Assembly: GCF_900172345.1 (NCBI RefSeq) | Contig: NZ_FWFY01000001.1 | Location: 310,001-374,000, forward strand | Origin: Limimaricola soesokkakensis | Lineage (GTDB): Bacteria > Pseudomonadota > Alphaproteobacteria > Rhodobacterales > Rhodobacteraceae | DNA length: 64,000 bases | Direction: 5' to 3' | Shown: piece by piece, positions 16,572-26,260 of the stretch | How positions within the stretch are numbered: the first letter of the stretch is position 1 | Layout of the letters: every line of letters starts with the position of its first letter | Program-made: the position numbers and the translations under genes | The notes under the pieces: model-generated | Told to the model about the DNA's origin: nothing | The model's input: the letters and a program-made list of their open reading frames with translations, nothing else | Database searches by the model: none

Positions 16572-18080
16572 TCAGACCGGCATGGCTTCCTTGGCCGGGC
16601 CGGGATCGCCGAGGTGGTCATGCTCCGACAGGTCCATGATGTCCTCGTTGTCGCGCTCCCAGTTGGCGCGGTCCTTCTCGGACGCCTTCGGCGAGAAGAA
16701 CCCGGTGATGGCGTAGAAGATGCCGATCACCGGCGCGGTCCAACAGGCGAAGGCCAGCGGGATGTAGAGCAGGTTCTCCATGTTGCCGTCCATGATGCCG
16801 AGGCCCAGCGCGGTGATGACGAAGGCACCGCCGGCATTCCACGGGATCAGCGGGCTCATCAGCGTGCCGCCTTCCTCGGTGGCGCGGCTCAGGTTGAGCG
16901 TGGAGTAGCCCATGCCGCGATAGAGCGGCGCATACATCCGGCCCGGCAGGGCGATCGAGATGTAGGGGTCGCCCGCGACCACGTTGGTGGCGAAGGAGGT
17001 GACGATGGCCGAGGACTGCACCGCGGCAAAGCTCTTCACCCGGTTGACGATGGCGAGGATGATCGCCTCGAGGCAGCCGGTGCGCTCCAGCGCACCGCCG
17101 AAGCCCAGCGCGATCAGCATCAGCGAGATGGTCCACATCATCGACTGGATGCCGCCCTTGTTCAGCAGCGCGTCGATATCGGCGATGCCGGTCTCGATCG
17201 AGTAGCCCGACTGCGCGTAGGTGAACACGTCATGCAGGCCCACACCCTGCTGGAAAATGGCGATAATGCCACCCAGCAGCACGCCCGCGAAGAGCGAGGG
17301 CAGCGGCGGCTGGCGGAACAGCGCGAGGCCGATGACCAGCAATGCCGGGGTCAGCGGGATCAGCCCGAGGGCGAAGTCCTGCTCGAGCCGCGCGGTGATC
17401 TGGGTGATCGCCTCGAGCGAGGTGTCGGCAGGTTCGATCAAGCCGTAACCCGCCACGATGTAGACGCCCAGCGCGATCAGCATCGCGGGTACGGTGGTCG
17501 GCAGCATGTTCTGGATGTGGTCGAAGATGTTCACGCCGGTCACGGCGGGAGCGAGGTTGGTAGTATCCGACAGCGGCGAGATCTTGTCGCCGAAGAAGGC
17601 TCCCGAGACGATCGCGCCCGCGGTCCAGTACATCGGAATGCCGAAGCCAGCACCGATGCCCATCAGCGCAACGCCGATGGTGCCGACGGTGCCCCAAGAC
17701 GTGCCCAGCGACAGCGAGACGACCGCACAGAGGATCATCGCGGCGGCAAGGAAGATCGAGGGGTTCAGAAGGGTCAGGCCGTAATAGATCAGCGTCGGCA
17801 CGGTGCCCGAGGCGATCCAGACGCCGATGATCATGCCGACCACGATCAGAACGGAAAGCGAGGGAAGGGAGACGTGGATGACGTGGAACACGCCTTCGCG
17901 GATATCGGTCCATTTCTGGCCGCGCATCACGCCCAGAAGGCCGGTGATGGCGAGGCCGATCACCAGCGGGATATGCGGCGTGAAGTCGCCGAAATAGAAG
18001 AGCTGCAGGGCCAGCAGGCCCAGCGTCAGCACGACCGGCAGCAGCGCCAGTCCGAGGGAAGGCAGGTTTCTATCGGTCAC
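16572..18080 (-). CDS. nhaC: Na+/H+ antiporter, NhaC family
   Basis: A 502-residue membrane protein with 11-12 hydrophobic segments. Family segments include SLGTSWGTVGTIGVALMGIG, GAFFGDKISPLSDTTNLAPA and SPLIPWNAGGAFV, the conserved polar residues of the NhaC transport core. It exchanges external protons for internal sodium. The start is inferred as GTG (VTDRNLPSLG): no in-frame ATG precedes the first membrane segment at a sensible distance, and AGGAG lies 11 bases upstream. Confidence 0.9.
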   Translation of the reverse strand: MTDRNLPSLGLALLPVVLTLGLLALQLFYFGDFTPHIPLVIGLAITGLLGVMRGQKWTDIREGVFHVIHVSLPSLSVLIVVGMIIGVWIASGTVPTLIYYGLTLLNPSIFLAAAMILCAVVSLSLGTSWGTVGTIGVALMGIGAGFGIPMYWTAGAIVSGAFFGDKISPLSDTTNLAPAVTGVNIFDHIQNMLPTTVPAMLIALGVYIVAGYGLIEPADTSLEAITQITARLEQDFALGLIPLTPALLVIGLALFRQPPLPSLFAGVLLGGIIAIFQQGVGLHDVFTYAQSGYSIETGIADIDALLNKGGIQSMMWTISLMLIALGFGGALERTGCLEAIILAIVNRVKSFAAVQSSAIVTSFATNVVAGDPYISIALPGRMYAPLYRGMGYSTLNLSRATEEGGTLMSPLIPWNAGGAFVITALGLGIMDGNMENLLYIPLAFACWTAPVIGIFYAITGFFSPKASEKDRANWERDNEDIMDLSEHDHLGDPGPAKEAMPV

Positions 18081-18172
18081 GTGGGAGCGTTCTCCTAGCT
18101 GTTTCGAAAGGCGCTTTATGACGGAACTAGCGGAGAATTGCCACCGGGGTAGGGGAAATCCGGCCGGATTTT

Positions 18173-18194
18173 TCCGGTTTGGCGGGAAACCGGA
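18173..18194. promoter_or_regulatory. 8-bp inverted repeat in the nhaC-yghU divergent region
   Basis: TCCGGTTT (18173-18180) and AAACCGGA (18187-18194) are perfect complements around six bases, in the 253-bp space between the divergent nhaC and GST genes. It could be an operator; no regulator is assigned. Confidence 0.3.
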
Positions 18195-18333
18195 CCAGTG
18201 AAAGGTCATGATTGCAGGCTGATCGGTGTGTCGTGCGTTAGGGCGCACAACCTTGTGCGCGGGTTTCCCCTCGACAGACTGGGGTCGGGGTCGCATTTCA
18301 GTCATCAATCCGGACAAACCGACAGGACGCTCG

Positions 18334-19200
18334 ATGAAGGATCTCAACGACTATACGCCGCCCAAGGTCTGGACTTGGGACGCAGAGAATGGCGGCCAGT
18401 TCGCCAAGACCAATCGCCCCGTCGCCGGTGCGACCCATGATGCGGAACTGCCGCGCGGCGAGCATCCGTTCCAGCTCTATTCCATGGCCACGCCCAATGG
18501 GGTGAAGGTCACGGTGCTGTTCGAGGAACTGCTCGAGGCCGGCCATTCGGGCGCCGAATACGATGCTTGGCTGATCCGGATCGGCGACGGCGACCAGTTC
18601 GGCTCGGAATTTGTGGAGATCAACCCGAATTCCAAGATCCCGGCCCTGCTCGACTTGAGTGGCGACAAGCCGCAGCGTGTGTTCGAATCCGGGGCGATCC
18701 TGTTGCATCTGGCCGAGAAATTCGGTGCCTTCCTGCCGAAAGATCCCGGTCAGCGCACCGAGGCGCTGAGCTGGCTGTTCTGGCAGATGGGCAGCGCGCC
18801 CTATCTGGGCGGCGGCTTCGGTCACTTCTATGCCTATGCGCCCGAGAAGTTCGAATACCCGATCAACCGCTTCGCCATGGAGACCAAGCGCCAGCTCGAC
18901 GTGCTCGACCGGCACTTGGCCGAGCACGAGTTCATGGCGGACGAATACTCCATCGCCGACATGGCGATCTGGTCGTGGTACGGGCAGCTCGTGCTGGGTC
19001 GGCTTTACGACGCGGCCGAGTTCCTCGATGTGGAGAGCTACACGCATGTGATGCGCTGGGCCAAGGCGATCGACGCCCGCCCGGCGGTGCAACGGGGCCG
19101 GATGGTCAATCGGAGCTTCGGCGACCCGGCGCTGCAACTGCATGAGCGGCACTCGGCGGATGACTTCGAGACGAAGACGCAGGACAAGATCGGCGGCTGA
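18334..19200 (+). CDS. yghU: Glutathione S-transferase, YghU type
   Basis: A 288-residue GST-like protein. The long N-terminal extension before the thioredoxin fold (PPKVWTWDAENGGQFAKTNR) and the segment HPFQLYSMATPNGVKVTVLFEELLEAG are typical of YghU/YfcG-type disulfide-bond reductases. The C-terminal all-helical domain follows from about residue 130. AGGA precedes the ATG. A hairpin terminator follows the stop. Confidence 0.9.
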   Translation: MKDLNDYTPPKVWTWDAENGGQFAKTNRPVAGATHDAELPRGEHPFQLYSMATPNGVKVTVLFEELLEAGHSGAEYDAWLIRIGDGDQFGSEFVEINPNSKIPALLDLSGDKPQRVFESGAILLHLAEKFGAFLPKDPGQRTEALSWLFWQMGSAPYLGGGFGHFYAYAPEKFEYPINRFAMETKRQLDVLDRHLAEHEFMADEYSIADMAIWSWYGQLVLGRLYDAAEFLDVESYTHVMRWAKAIDARPAVQRGRMVNRSFGDPALQLHERHSADDFETKTQDKIGG

Positions 19201-19220
19201 AGTCGGCGATGCCCGGATGT

Positions 19221-19257
19221 GTCAAAGGGGCCGGTGCCATGTGCACCGGCCCTTCTT
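19221..19257 (+). terminator. Hairpin terminator between convergent genes
   Basis: GGGCCGGTGC (19228-19237) pairs with GCACCGGCCC (19243-19252), followed by TTCTTAT on the plus strand. The left arm has one extra G. It lies between the GST gene and the phospholipase D-like gene and may serve both. Confidence 0.6.
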
Positions 19258-19260
19258 ATG

Positions 19261-20691
19261 TCAGCCGGTCCAGGAGGAAGAGGTGCTTTCGGGATCGAGC
19301 AGGTCGGTCTCGGCGAGCTCGTATTCGACGATGTCGGAGAAGTCGGGTGCTTCGAATGGCACGAGGCTGCGCCCCTTGCCGCTTAGCGCGTCGATGGCCC
19401 GGACGAGCGAGCCACGCGCCTGGATCTCCTCTTCCACCTCGGCGTTCGAGCGGCCCAGATGCTCGGCCAGAAGATCGTTGCGCAGCCCGACGATCCGCTC
19501 GCGCAGCTCCGGCGCGGTGGCGCCACGCGCCTCGATCGAGACATCGCATTCGGTATCGAAGCCCATGGAGCGGTTGTTCATGTTGGACGAGCCCACCCGC
19601 ATGAGCAGGTCGTCCATGATGACCACCTTGGCGTGGACATAGATATGCGCGCCGCCCTCGGCCACGGGGGTGTAGAGCCGGAACCGGTCGTAGCGGTCGG
19701 CATCGCGCACCAGCCTCAGCAGCCGCGCCCGTGCCGTGCCCATCGCCTTCTCCTCGAGCCAGCCCTGCGCGGTGTGCGGGTTGACCACCACGATCTCCGG
19801 CCCGTCGGGCTCGCGCAGCCGCGTGGCCATCGCCTCGGCGATGCGGCGCGAGGCGAAATACTGGCTCTCGATGTAAAGCGTCTTCTTGGCGCGGGCGATG
19901 ACCTCGAGATAGAGCGCCTCGATCTCGCGCACTTCCTCGCGCTCCTTGTAGGCAGGCAGAGTGCGCGAGATGGCTGCCGGATGGCCCGCGGCAATGGGTT
20001 CCAGCCCCGAGGGCCAGATCGGCGCCTGCGGTCCCGGGGCCTCCAGCGTCTCGCCCGTGGCGTCGAACCAGCGCTGCCGCGCGAGATCGCCCAGCGCCTT
20101 CGCCGCCTCGCCGCTTAGGGCGGTGGTGATATCGTGCCACGGCCCGTAATGGCGTTTCGAGGTGGGTCGCCTGCGGCGCGGGTCCTCGTCGAGATGCGAC
20201 CGGGTGTCCCAGCGCTTGGCGGTGATGTCGATGCCGCCGCAGAAGGCCAGCACGTCATCGATCACCACGATCTTCTGATGATGCGCGGCCCCGGAAGGGT
20301 GGGCATGGTCAAGCTTCATGTGGATGCGTCCATTGGTCATCCAGTCTGCCAGAACCAGCGGTGTCGAGCCGCGCGACAGCGTCTCGATGATGCCGAGATC
20401 CCACTTCAGCAGATGCACCTGCAGGTCGGGCGTCTTCTCAACCACCCATTCGAGATAGGCGCCCAGCGTGTTGGGCACACCGTCCTCCTCGGCATCGGGT
20501 TCAAGCTCGATCCGCGTGTCGAAATCCCAGCCGATGAACAGTACGCTGCGCTTGGCATGGCGCACCACCTCGCGGATCGTCGCGAAGTAATCGGCCGCAT
20601 CGACGATCACGGCCAGCCGGTCTGCCCGCGCGATGCGCCAGCAGGTCTCGCCCTCGCGCAGAATGGGTCGCGTCGGATCGGGGGAACTCAT
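19261..20691 (-). CDS. Phospholipase D-like protein (two HKD motifs)
   Basis: A 476-residue protein with two HxKx4D motifs, HQKIVVIDD in the N-terminal half and HAKVVIMDD in the C-terminal half, each followed by the expected Gly-rich or SSN strand. This is the phospholipase D/cardiolipin synthase superfamily. It lacks the N-terminal membrane segments of Cls, so it is more likely a cytoplasmic or peripheral phosphodiesterase. AGGAG precedes the chosen ATG (MSSPDPTR); an ATG 11 codons upstream is less likely. Confidence 0.87.
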   Translation of the reverse strand: MSSPDPTRPILREGETCWRIARADRLAVIVDAADYFATIREVVRHAKRSVLFIGWDFDTRIELEPDAEEDGVPNTLGAYLEWVVEKTPDLQVHLLKWDLGIIETLSRGSTPLVLADWMTNGRIHMKLDHAHPSGAAHHQKIVVIDDVLAFCGGIDITAKRWDTRSHLDEDPRRRRPTSKRHYGPWHDITTALSGEAAKALGDLARQRWFDATGETLEAPGPQAPIWPSGLEPIAAGHPAAISRTLPAYKEREEVREIEALYLEVIARAKKTLYIESQYFASRRIAEAMATRLREPDGPEIVVVNPHTAQGWLEEKAMGTARARLLRLVRDADRYDRFRLYTPVAEGGAHIYVHAKVVIMDDLLMRVGSSNMNNRSMGFDTECDVSIEARGATAPELRERIVGLRNDLLAEHLGRSNAEVEEEIQARGSLVRAIDALSGKGRSLVPFEAPDFSDIVEYELAETDLLDPESTSSSWTG

Positions 20692-20771
20692 CGCTGGTCT
20701 CCTGCTCTTGCGGTCACGAGACAAACGGGCGCTGCCCGCCCGCGTTCCGCCATTTGACTGATTGAGCGGGT

Positions 20772-22001
20772 TCAGCCGTTCAGCGCGCCGCGCATTCCGG
20801 TATCGGGAAAGCAGGTGGCGGCATGGCCCTGCGCTTCCTGCCAGCGACCGATCGAACGCCGGGTCTTGAAGCCCGCCAGCCCATCGGCGCCGCCCACGTC
20901 GTGCCCTTTCGCCTCGAGCGCGCGCTGCATCGCGGCCACGTCCGAGCGCATCAGCCCGCCCACGCGGCCCCAGCCGCCCGCGAAATCACCCACCCCATAG
21001 GCGATGCGGTCACCGACATGGCCGACGAAAAGCGCGTAGAGATCGCTCATGTTGTAGCTCTTGAGCACGTAGAAGTTGGGCGTCACCACGAAGGCGGGGC
21101 CGTGCCGCCCGGCCGGCATCAGCAAGAAGCCCTCGCGCGCGGCCTCGTGGTCCGGAAAGGGTTTGCCGGAAACGCGGGTGATGCCCATGGCCGCCCAGTC
21201 GCGGATGAGCCGCCCCTGATCGGGCCCTTCCAGCGTGCAGGAAACCGCCTCCGGTACGCGGACTTCGAAGCCCCAGTCGCGTCCCGCGACCCAGCCATGC
21301 CGGGCGAGATAGGTGGCGATCGAGGCGAGCGTGTCGGCCTCCGAACGCCAGATGTCGGCGCGCCCGTCGCCATCGCCATCGGCTGCGTATTTGAGGAAGC
21401 TCGTCGGCATGAATTGCGGCTGGCCGAGCGCGCCAGCCCAGCTCGATTTCATCGCGGCGCCCGGTGCGTGACCCGCCTGGGCGATGCGCAGCGCCGCGAC
21501 CAGTTCTTCGGTGAAATACTCGGCGCGACGCCCGATGAAGCCCTTGGTGCCCAGTACCCGAAAGACGTTGTGCGGAATCGCGGCGCGGCCATAGCCGCTT
21601 TCGCGGCCCCAGATGGCGAGAACGATGTGTCCGGGCACACCGGTCGCCCGCTCGATACGGGTCAGCGTGGCGGCATGGCGCGCCGCCATCTGCCGCCCCA
21701 CCGAGGCCGCGCCCTGTACCGCGCCTGCGCTGAAATAGGCGCCGGGGCTGCCGAACTCGGCCTGTCGCTGCCGTTGCGGCTGCGCCGGTGCGCCCGGCGG
21801 GGCGAGATCGGGCAGGTCCCAATCGAGCGTGACCCCCGAAAAGGCCGCATCGAATGTGGAGCGGGATACGCCCGCGCCTTGGGCGCGCGGCCAGACGGTC
21901 TGCTGCAGCCAGCCCCGAAATTGCCGTTCGAGCGCGGCGCGGTCCTGCGCGGCAAGGGAGGCGGGGAGAAGGGCGAGAAGCAAGGCGAGAATGCGCAGCA
22001 T
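20772..22001 (-). CDS. Lytic murein transglycosylase (MltB family)
   Basis: A 409-residue exported enzyme that cleaves peptidoglycan to anhydromuropeptides. A signal peptide occupies about residues 1-18 (ILALLLALLPASLAA). The SLT/MltB domain carries the catalytic Glu in IWGRESGYG and the GALGQPQFMPTSFLKYA motif. A C-terminal peptidoglycan-binding domain follows (GGLMRSDVAAMQRALEAKG). There is no lipobox Cys, so it is probably periplasmic rather than a lipoprotein. Confidence 0.9.
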   Translation of the reverse strand: MLRILALLLALLPASLAAQDRAALERQFRGWLQQTVWPRAQGAGVSRSTFDAAFSGVTLDWDLPDLAPPGAPAQPQRQRQAEFGSPGAYFSAGAVQGAASVGRQMAARHAATLTRIERATGVPGHIVLAIWGRESGYGRAAIPHNVFRVLGTKGFIGRRAEYFTEELVAALRIAQAGHAPGAAMKSSWAGALGQPQFMPTSFLKYAADGDGDGRADIWRSEADTLASIATYLARHGWVAGRDWGFEVRVPEAVSCTLEGPDQGRLIRDWAAMGITRVSGKPFPDHEAAREGFLLMPAGRHGPAFVVTPNFYVLKSYNMSDLYALFVGHVGDRIAYGVGDFAGGWGRVGGLMRSDVAAMQRALEAKGHDVGGADGLAGFKTRRSIGRWQEAQGHAATCFPDTGMRGALNG

Positions 22002-22177
22002 GGGGGCGTTCGTTCCGATCGGTTCGGGGATACGGCGCCAGCCTAGGCGGCGTCGGCCGCGCTGTCACGGCGGGGTGGGGCCGCCTTGCCGCCTGCGGGC
22101 GCGATCCCGCCTGCCGCTGCGCGACGTCCCCTTGTCGCAGCGCCCGGGCGGCGCAGTTTGTCGGTCTCGGAAGGGTG

Positions 22178-23470
22178 ATGGAGGAGGGGCCAGTGGAGGG
22201 CGAGCCGTTTTTCGGGCTGAATCGGTATCACATCGCCTTGGCGGTGCTGGGCCTCGTGATCATCCTCGCGCGCTGGCTACCCCGGCTGATCTCGCGCCGC
22301 GAACCGGCGGCAGCACCGTTGATGATCCTGTTCGGCGCGGGAATCGCGGTCTGGCTGCCGGATCTCGCGACGTTGCCCGACCCTCGCGAGACGCCGCTGC
22401 CATGGGAGTTGGCGAGCGAACTCACGGTGATCGTCGCGCTGTTCGGCTCGGGAATGCGGCTCGACGAGCTTCGCCCTTGGTCGCGTTGGAGGCCAACCTT
22501 CCGAATGCTCGGCATCGCGATGCCGCTGACCATCTTCGCGGTGGCTTTCCTGGGGGTCGGCCTCACCGGCATGACGGTGGCCGGCGCGGTGCTGCTGGGC
22601 GCGGTTCTCGCCCCGACCGATCCGGTGCTTGCGGCCGATGTGCAGGTCGGGCCCCCACAGGAAGGGGCCGAGCATCCCGTCCGTTTCACTCTGACCACCG
22701 AGGCGGCGTTGAACGACGGTCTGGCCTTTCCCTTCGTCTATCTCGGGCTGATCCTCGCGGCCGAGGGGCTCAACCCGGGTGCCTGGGCGCTCGACTGGCT
22801 GTTGCGCGACGTGATCTACCGGATCGCTCTGGGCACCGCGATGGGCTGGCTTGGCGGCAAGGCGCTGGGTTACGTGCTGTTCCGCTTCCCTGCCGATGCG
22901 GCCTTGGCCCAGACCGGCTCGGGGGTGGTCGCGCTGGCGGGAATCCTGTTGTGCTACGGCTCGACGGAGTTGATCGAAGGCTACGGCTTCATCTCGGTGG
23001 CCGTTCTCGGCCTGACCTTGCGGCGGATCGAGAAGGACCACCATTTCCACAAGCGACTGCACGATTTCTCCGAATCGATCGAGCATGCCCTCACGGCGGC
23101 GCTGCTGGTGGCGCTCGGCACGGTGCTGCCGCTGCTGTTTCGCGATCTCACCTGGTCCCAGATCGCCGTGGCGGCGGTGCTTCTCCTGGTGATACGCCCG
23201 GCTGCCGGCTGGTTGTCGCTGGGGCGAAGCGGGCTTGGATGGCGCGACCGCAGCATCGTCGCGGTCTACGGCGTCCGCGGTATCGGGTCGATCTACTACC
23301 TGTGCTATGCCGGGAGCCACATGGAGTTCGTCGACGAGGATTCATTGTGGTCCCTCGTAGCGCTGGTCATCCTCGCCTCGACCTTCCTGCACGGCTTCAG
23401 CGTCGGCTGGGCCATGGATCAATCATCCGAAAAGCAAGGGGCACGGGCCCTCGGGTCCGCAGAGCGCTAA
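22178..23470 (+). CDS. Cation:proton antiporter, CPA1 (NhaP) family
   Basis: A 430-residue membrane protein with about 12 hydrophobic segments. The ion-binding region reads GAVLAPTDPVLAADVQ, followed by TTEAALNDGLAFPFVYLGL, the acidic residues expected in CPA1 exchangers. It probably exchanges Na+ or K+ for H+. A GTG at 22193 has a better-placed AGGAGG (five bases away) than the ATG used here, so the protein may be five residues shorter. There is no C-terminal regulatory domain. Confidence 0.87.
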   Translation: MEEGPVEGEPFFGLNRYHIALAVLGLVIILARWLPRLISRREPAAAPLMILFGAGIAVWLPDLATLPDPRETPLPWELASELTVIVALFGSGMRLDELRPWSRWRPTFRMLGIAMPLTIFAVAFLGVGLTGMTVAGAVLLGAVLAPTDPVLAADVQVGPPQEGAEHPVRFTLTTEAALNDGLAFPFVYLGLILAAEGLNPGAWALDWLLRDVIYRIALGTAMGWLGGKALGYVLFRFPADAALAQTGSGVVALAGILLCYGSTELIEGYGFISVAVLGLTLRRIEKDHHFHKRLHDFSESIEHALTAALLVALGTVLPLLFRDLTWSQIAVAAVLLLVIRPAAGWLSLGRSGLGWRDRSIVAVYGVRGIGSIYYLCYAGSHMEFVDEDSLWSLVALVILASTFLHGFSVGWAMDQSSEKQGARALGSAER

Positions 23471-23624
23471 AGGGAATGCGTTGGCATCCGGTCTTTCGAG
23501 CGGGCTTCTGGCGCGCGGAGGCCGGGCTGGATGCAGGGTTGGTTGACTGGAAAACATATCCCTTCACACCGGCGGCGCGGGTCAAAGTCCGTCTGCCTGC
23601 GTCATGAGTGGATATGTCGGGATA

Positions 23625-23698
23625 TGGAGGCGGGTACCGGAATCGAACCGGTCTACACGGATTTGCAATCCGCTGCGTAACCTCTCCGCCAACCCGCC
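23625..23698 (-). tRNA. tRNA-Cys (anticodon GCA)
   Basis: A 74-nt cloverleaf on the minus strand with an encoded CCA end. The acceptor stem is GGCGGGT/ACCCGCC, with T as the discriminator. The anticodon loop is TTGCAAA on a five-pair stem, giving GCA. The T arm carries GGTTCGATTCC. All arms are intact. Confidence 0.96.
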
Positions 23699-23712
23699 TC
23701 GGTGTCGGCTTC

Positions 23713-23739
23713 ACTATGGTTTGTCGTGGCAGGCGTCAA
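23713..23739 (-). promoter_or_regulatory. Likely promoter of tRNA-Cys
   Basis: On the minus strand TTGACG (23734-23739) is followed after 15-17 bases by CATAGT/TAGTGA (within 23711-23718), placing a start about 10 bases before the mature tRNA. The -35 matches the housekeeping consensus well and the -10 only partly. Confidence 0.5.
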
Positions 23740-23740
23740 G

Positions 23741-24111
23741 CAATTATCGAGGTCTTTCCGAGCAGGCTGGTGGGCCTGAATGCGCGACCCGTCGAAGGAT
23801 GGTTTCGAGTTGCTCATGTCGCGAGACGTGCAAAAGCATGAGGGTATGGCTGCCTGCACAGCGACTCCGTCTGGCGGCCCAAAGTCTGCATCCAATCACT
23901 GTGCAACTCCGCGAGCATCGTCTCGCGGGCTTCCGCCCGAAGCTCGTGGCCAGCGTGGGACGGCGTCGCGGCATCCACGAACAATCTGCAAGTGTGGCCG
24001 CAAGACACGACCAAAGCGGCGCGGCGGCTGGGCAGAGGCGCAGAGCAGTTGCCGCTTGCCGGAGGTTGTGGCATCACGGCCGTGGAGAAATTGAACGAAA
24101 GAGTCCGGTCC
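23741..24111. other. 371-bp region with no recognised gene
   Basis: This lies between the tRNA-Cys promoter and the methyltransferase gene. Short open frames occur on both strands, but none has a ribosome-binding site or recognisable motif. It must contain the promoter of the methyltransferase-tolC operon; I cannot place it with confidence. Confidence 0.5.
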
Positions 24112-24765
24112 GTGGTTGATTATGCGACCCGCCGCGTCTTCATGGTCGATACGCAGGTGCGGCCTTCTGACGTGACGAAATTTCCGATCATCGACGCGAT
24201 GCTCGATGTGCCGCGCGAGGCCTACGTGCCCGCGGCGCTGCGCGAGGCGGCCTATGTGGGCGAAAACCTGTCGCTTGGCGGGGACCGCGTGGTGCTGGAG
24301 CCGCGGACGCTGGCCAAGATGCTCGACGGGCTCGAGATCGATCCGCAGGACGCGGTGCTCGATCTGGGTTGCGGCCTGGGCTACTCGACCGCGCTCTTGG
24401 CGCGGCTCGCGGGCTTCGTCGCAGCGGTCGAGGATGACGAGGCGCGCGCCGCCGAGGCGCAGTCGATCCTCTCCGAGCATGGCGTCGACAACGCGGCGGT
24501 GATCTGCGCCCCGCTGGCCGAGGGTGCACCCAAGAGCGGCCCCTATGACGTCATCATCATCGAGGGTGCGATCGAACGTTTTCCCGATGCGCTGGACGCG
24601 CAGCTGCGCGAAGGCGGCCGGGTCGCGGCGATCTTCGCCGAAGGCGCGCTGGGCGTGGTCCGGATCGGCTACAAGATCGACGGGCGAATCTCGTGGCGCT
24701 TCGCGTTCAACGCGGGAGCGCCGCTTCTGAAGGGTTTCGAGGCGGAACAGGACTTCGTGCTGTAA
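24112..24765 (+). CDS. Protein-L-isoaspartate O-methyltransferase family protein
   Basis: A 217-residue SAM-dependent methyltransferase of the Pcm family. The conserved TQVRPSDVTKFPIIDAML leads to VPREAYVP and the SAM motif LDLGCGLGYSTALLA (about 80-94), with DVIIIEGA later. In Rhodobacterales this Pcm relative sits directly before tolC, as here, so it may not act on isoaspartate alone. The start is a GTG (VVDYATRR), chosen because the family begins about ten residues before TQVRP. Confidence 0.83.
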   Translation: MVDYATRRVFMVDTQVRPSDVTKFPIIDAMLDVPREAYVPAALREAAYVGENLSLGGDRVVLEPRTLAKMLDGLEIDPQDAVLDLGCGLGYSTALLARLAGFVAAVEDDEARAAEAQSILSEHGVDNAAVICAPLAEGAPKSGPYDVIIIEGAIERFPDALDAQLREGGRVAAIFAEGALGVVRIGYKIDGRISWRFAFNAGAPLLKGFEAEQDFVL

Positions 24766-24798
24766 GGGCACGAGTGAAAAACAAGAGGGCAGGGTGGT

Positions 24799-26187
24799 AT
24801 GCGGCGAATTGTAGGTAGCTTGATTCTGGGTGCCGGCCTTGCCGCCGCCGTCGTGGCGCCCGCGCGGGCTGATACGCTCGCGCAAGCCTTGGCCTATGGC
24901 TATGAGAACAGCGGGCTTCTCGATCAGAACCGGGCGCTGCTGCGCGCGGCCGACGAGGACGTGGCGCAGGCGATCGGTGCGCTGAGGCCGATCATCAGCT
25001 GGTCGGCTCAGACCGCTCTCTCCACCAGCAGCGCGCTGCGCGATGCCGCTCCCGGCACGAACGGTGTCGACAGCTTCGATGTCTCCAGCTCCGCTACCCT
25101 TTCCGCATCGCTGCTGCTCTATGATGGCGGTCAGAGCCGCTACGGCATCGACGCGCAAAAGGCGCTGGTGCTTTCCACGCGCGAAGGGCTCCGCGGCGTG
25201 GAGCAGCAGGTGTTGCAGCGGATCGTCCAAGCCTACATGGAAGTCCAGCGCGCCAGCGCCTTCGTCGAACTGCGCCGCAACAACTTGCGCCTGATCACTC
25301 AGGAACTGCGCGCCGCGCAGGACCGATTCGAAGTAGGTGAGGTCACGAGGACCGACGTGTCGCTGGCCGAGGCCGCATTGGCTTCCGCGCGCAGCCTTCT
25401 GGCCTCCGAAGAGGGTGGATTGACCCAAGCCATCGCCGAATTCCGTGCGGCGGTCGGGCGCAATCCGGATGGCCTTGCCCAGGCGCCCGATGCCCGAATT
25501 CCGGGCAGCCTCGCCGAGGCGCAAGCCATTGCGCGGCGCGAGCATCCGTCGATCAAGGGCGCGCAGTATGCCGTCACCGTCGCGGAGCTCAACATCGCTC
25601 GGGCCGAGGCGACGACTCGTCCGGAACTGTCGCTCACCGGCAGCATCTCGGTCGACGACAATTTCGACGACGAAGAGCAGATCGGCATCAGGATGCAGCA
25701 GTCGATCTATTCGGGCGGCCAGCTGGCCAGCCAGATTCGGCAAGCCAAGGCCAATCGCGACGCGGCGCGGGGCGATCTGCTCAACACCAGCCGCACGGTC
25801 GAGCAGACCGTGGCCAACGCCTATTCGCTGCTCTCCGTCGCGCGCGCCAGCATCGAGGCCTCGACCCGCGAAGTCCGGGCGGCGCAAGTGGCTTTCGACG
25901 GGCTGCGCGAGGAGGCCCGGCTTGGGGCGCGGACCACGCTCGACGTGCTCAATGCCGAGCAGGACCTGCTCGACGCGCGTGCCACGCTGGTTTCGGCGCA
26001 GATCGACGAGACGCTGGCGGGCTATGTCGTGCTGGCCGCGATCGGCCGGTTGACCGCCGAGCAGCTGGGGCTGCCGGTGCAGGTCTATGACCCGGTGGCC
26101 TATTACAACCTCGTGCGCAACGCGCCCGCCGCCACATCGGCGCAGGGCAAGGCGCTGGACCGTGTGCTCGAAGCGATTGGCCGCTGA
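24799..26187 (+). CDS. tolC: TolC family outer-membrane efflux protein
   Basis: A 462-residue protein with a signal peptide (LILGAGLAAAVVAPARA) and two OEP repeats of coiled-coil helices. Typical segments are SATLSASLLLYDGGQSRYGID in the first half and GIRMQQSIYSGGQLASQIRQ in the second. It forms the trimeric outer-membrane tunnel for type I secretion and multidrug efflux. It starts 33 bases after the methyltransferase gene, so the two are probably co-transcribed. Confidence 0.93.
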   Translation: MRRIVGSLILGAGLAAAVVAPARADTLAQALAYGYENSGLLDQNRALLRAADEDVAQAIGALRPIISWSAQTALSTSSALRDAAPGTNGVDSFDVSSSATLSASLLLYDGGQSRYGIDAQKALVLSTREGLRGVEQQVLQRIVQAYMEVQRASAFVELRRNNLRLITQELRAAQDRFEVGEVTRTDVSLAEAALASARSLLASEEGGLTQAIAEFRAAVGRNPDGLAQAPDARIPGSLAEAQAIARREHPSIKGAQYAVTVAELNIARAEATTRPELSLTGSISVDDNFDDEEQIGIRMQQSIYSGGQLASQIRQAKANRDAARGDLLNTSRTVEQTVANAYSLLSVARASIEASTREVRAAQVAFDGLREEARLGARTTLDVLNAEQDLLDARATLVSAQIDETLAGYVVLAAIGRLTAEQLGLPVQVYDPVAYYNLVRNAPAATSAQGKALDRVLEAIGR

Positions 26188-26260
26188 ACCACTGCTGGCG
26201 GGGTTGTTGCCGGGCGCCCGGGGCTTCGCTAGACTTCTTTCGAGGCAAGCAGGGTAGATC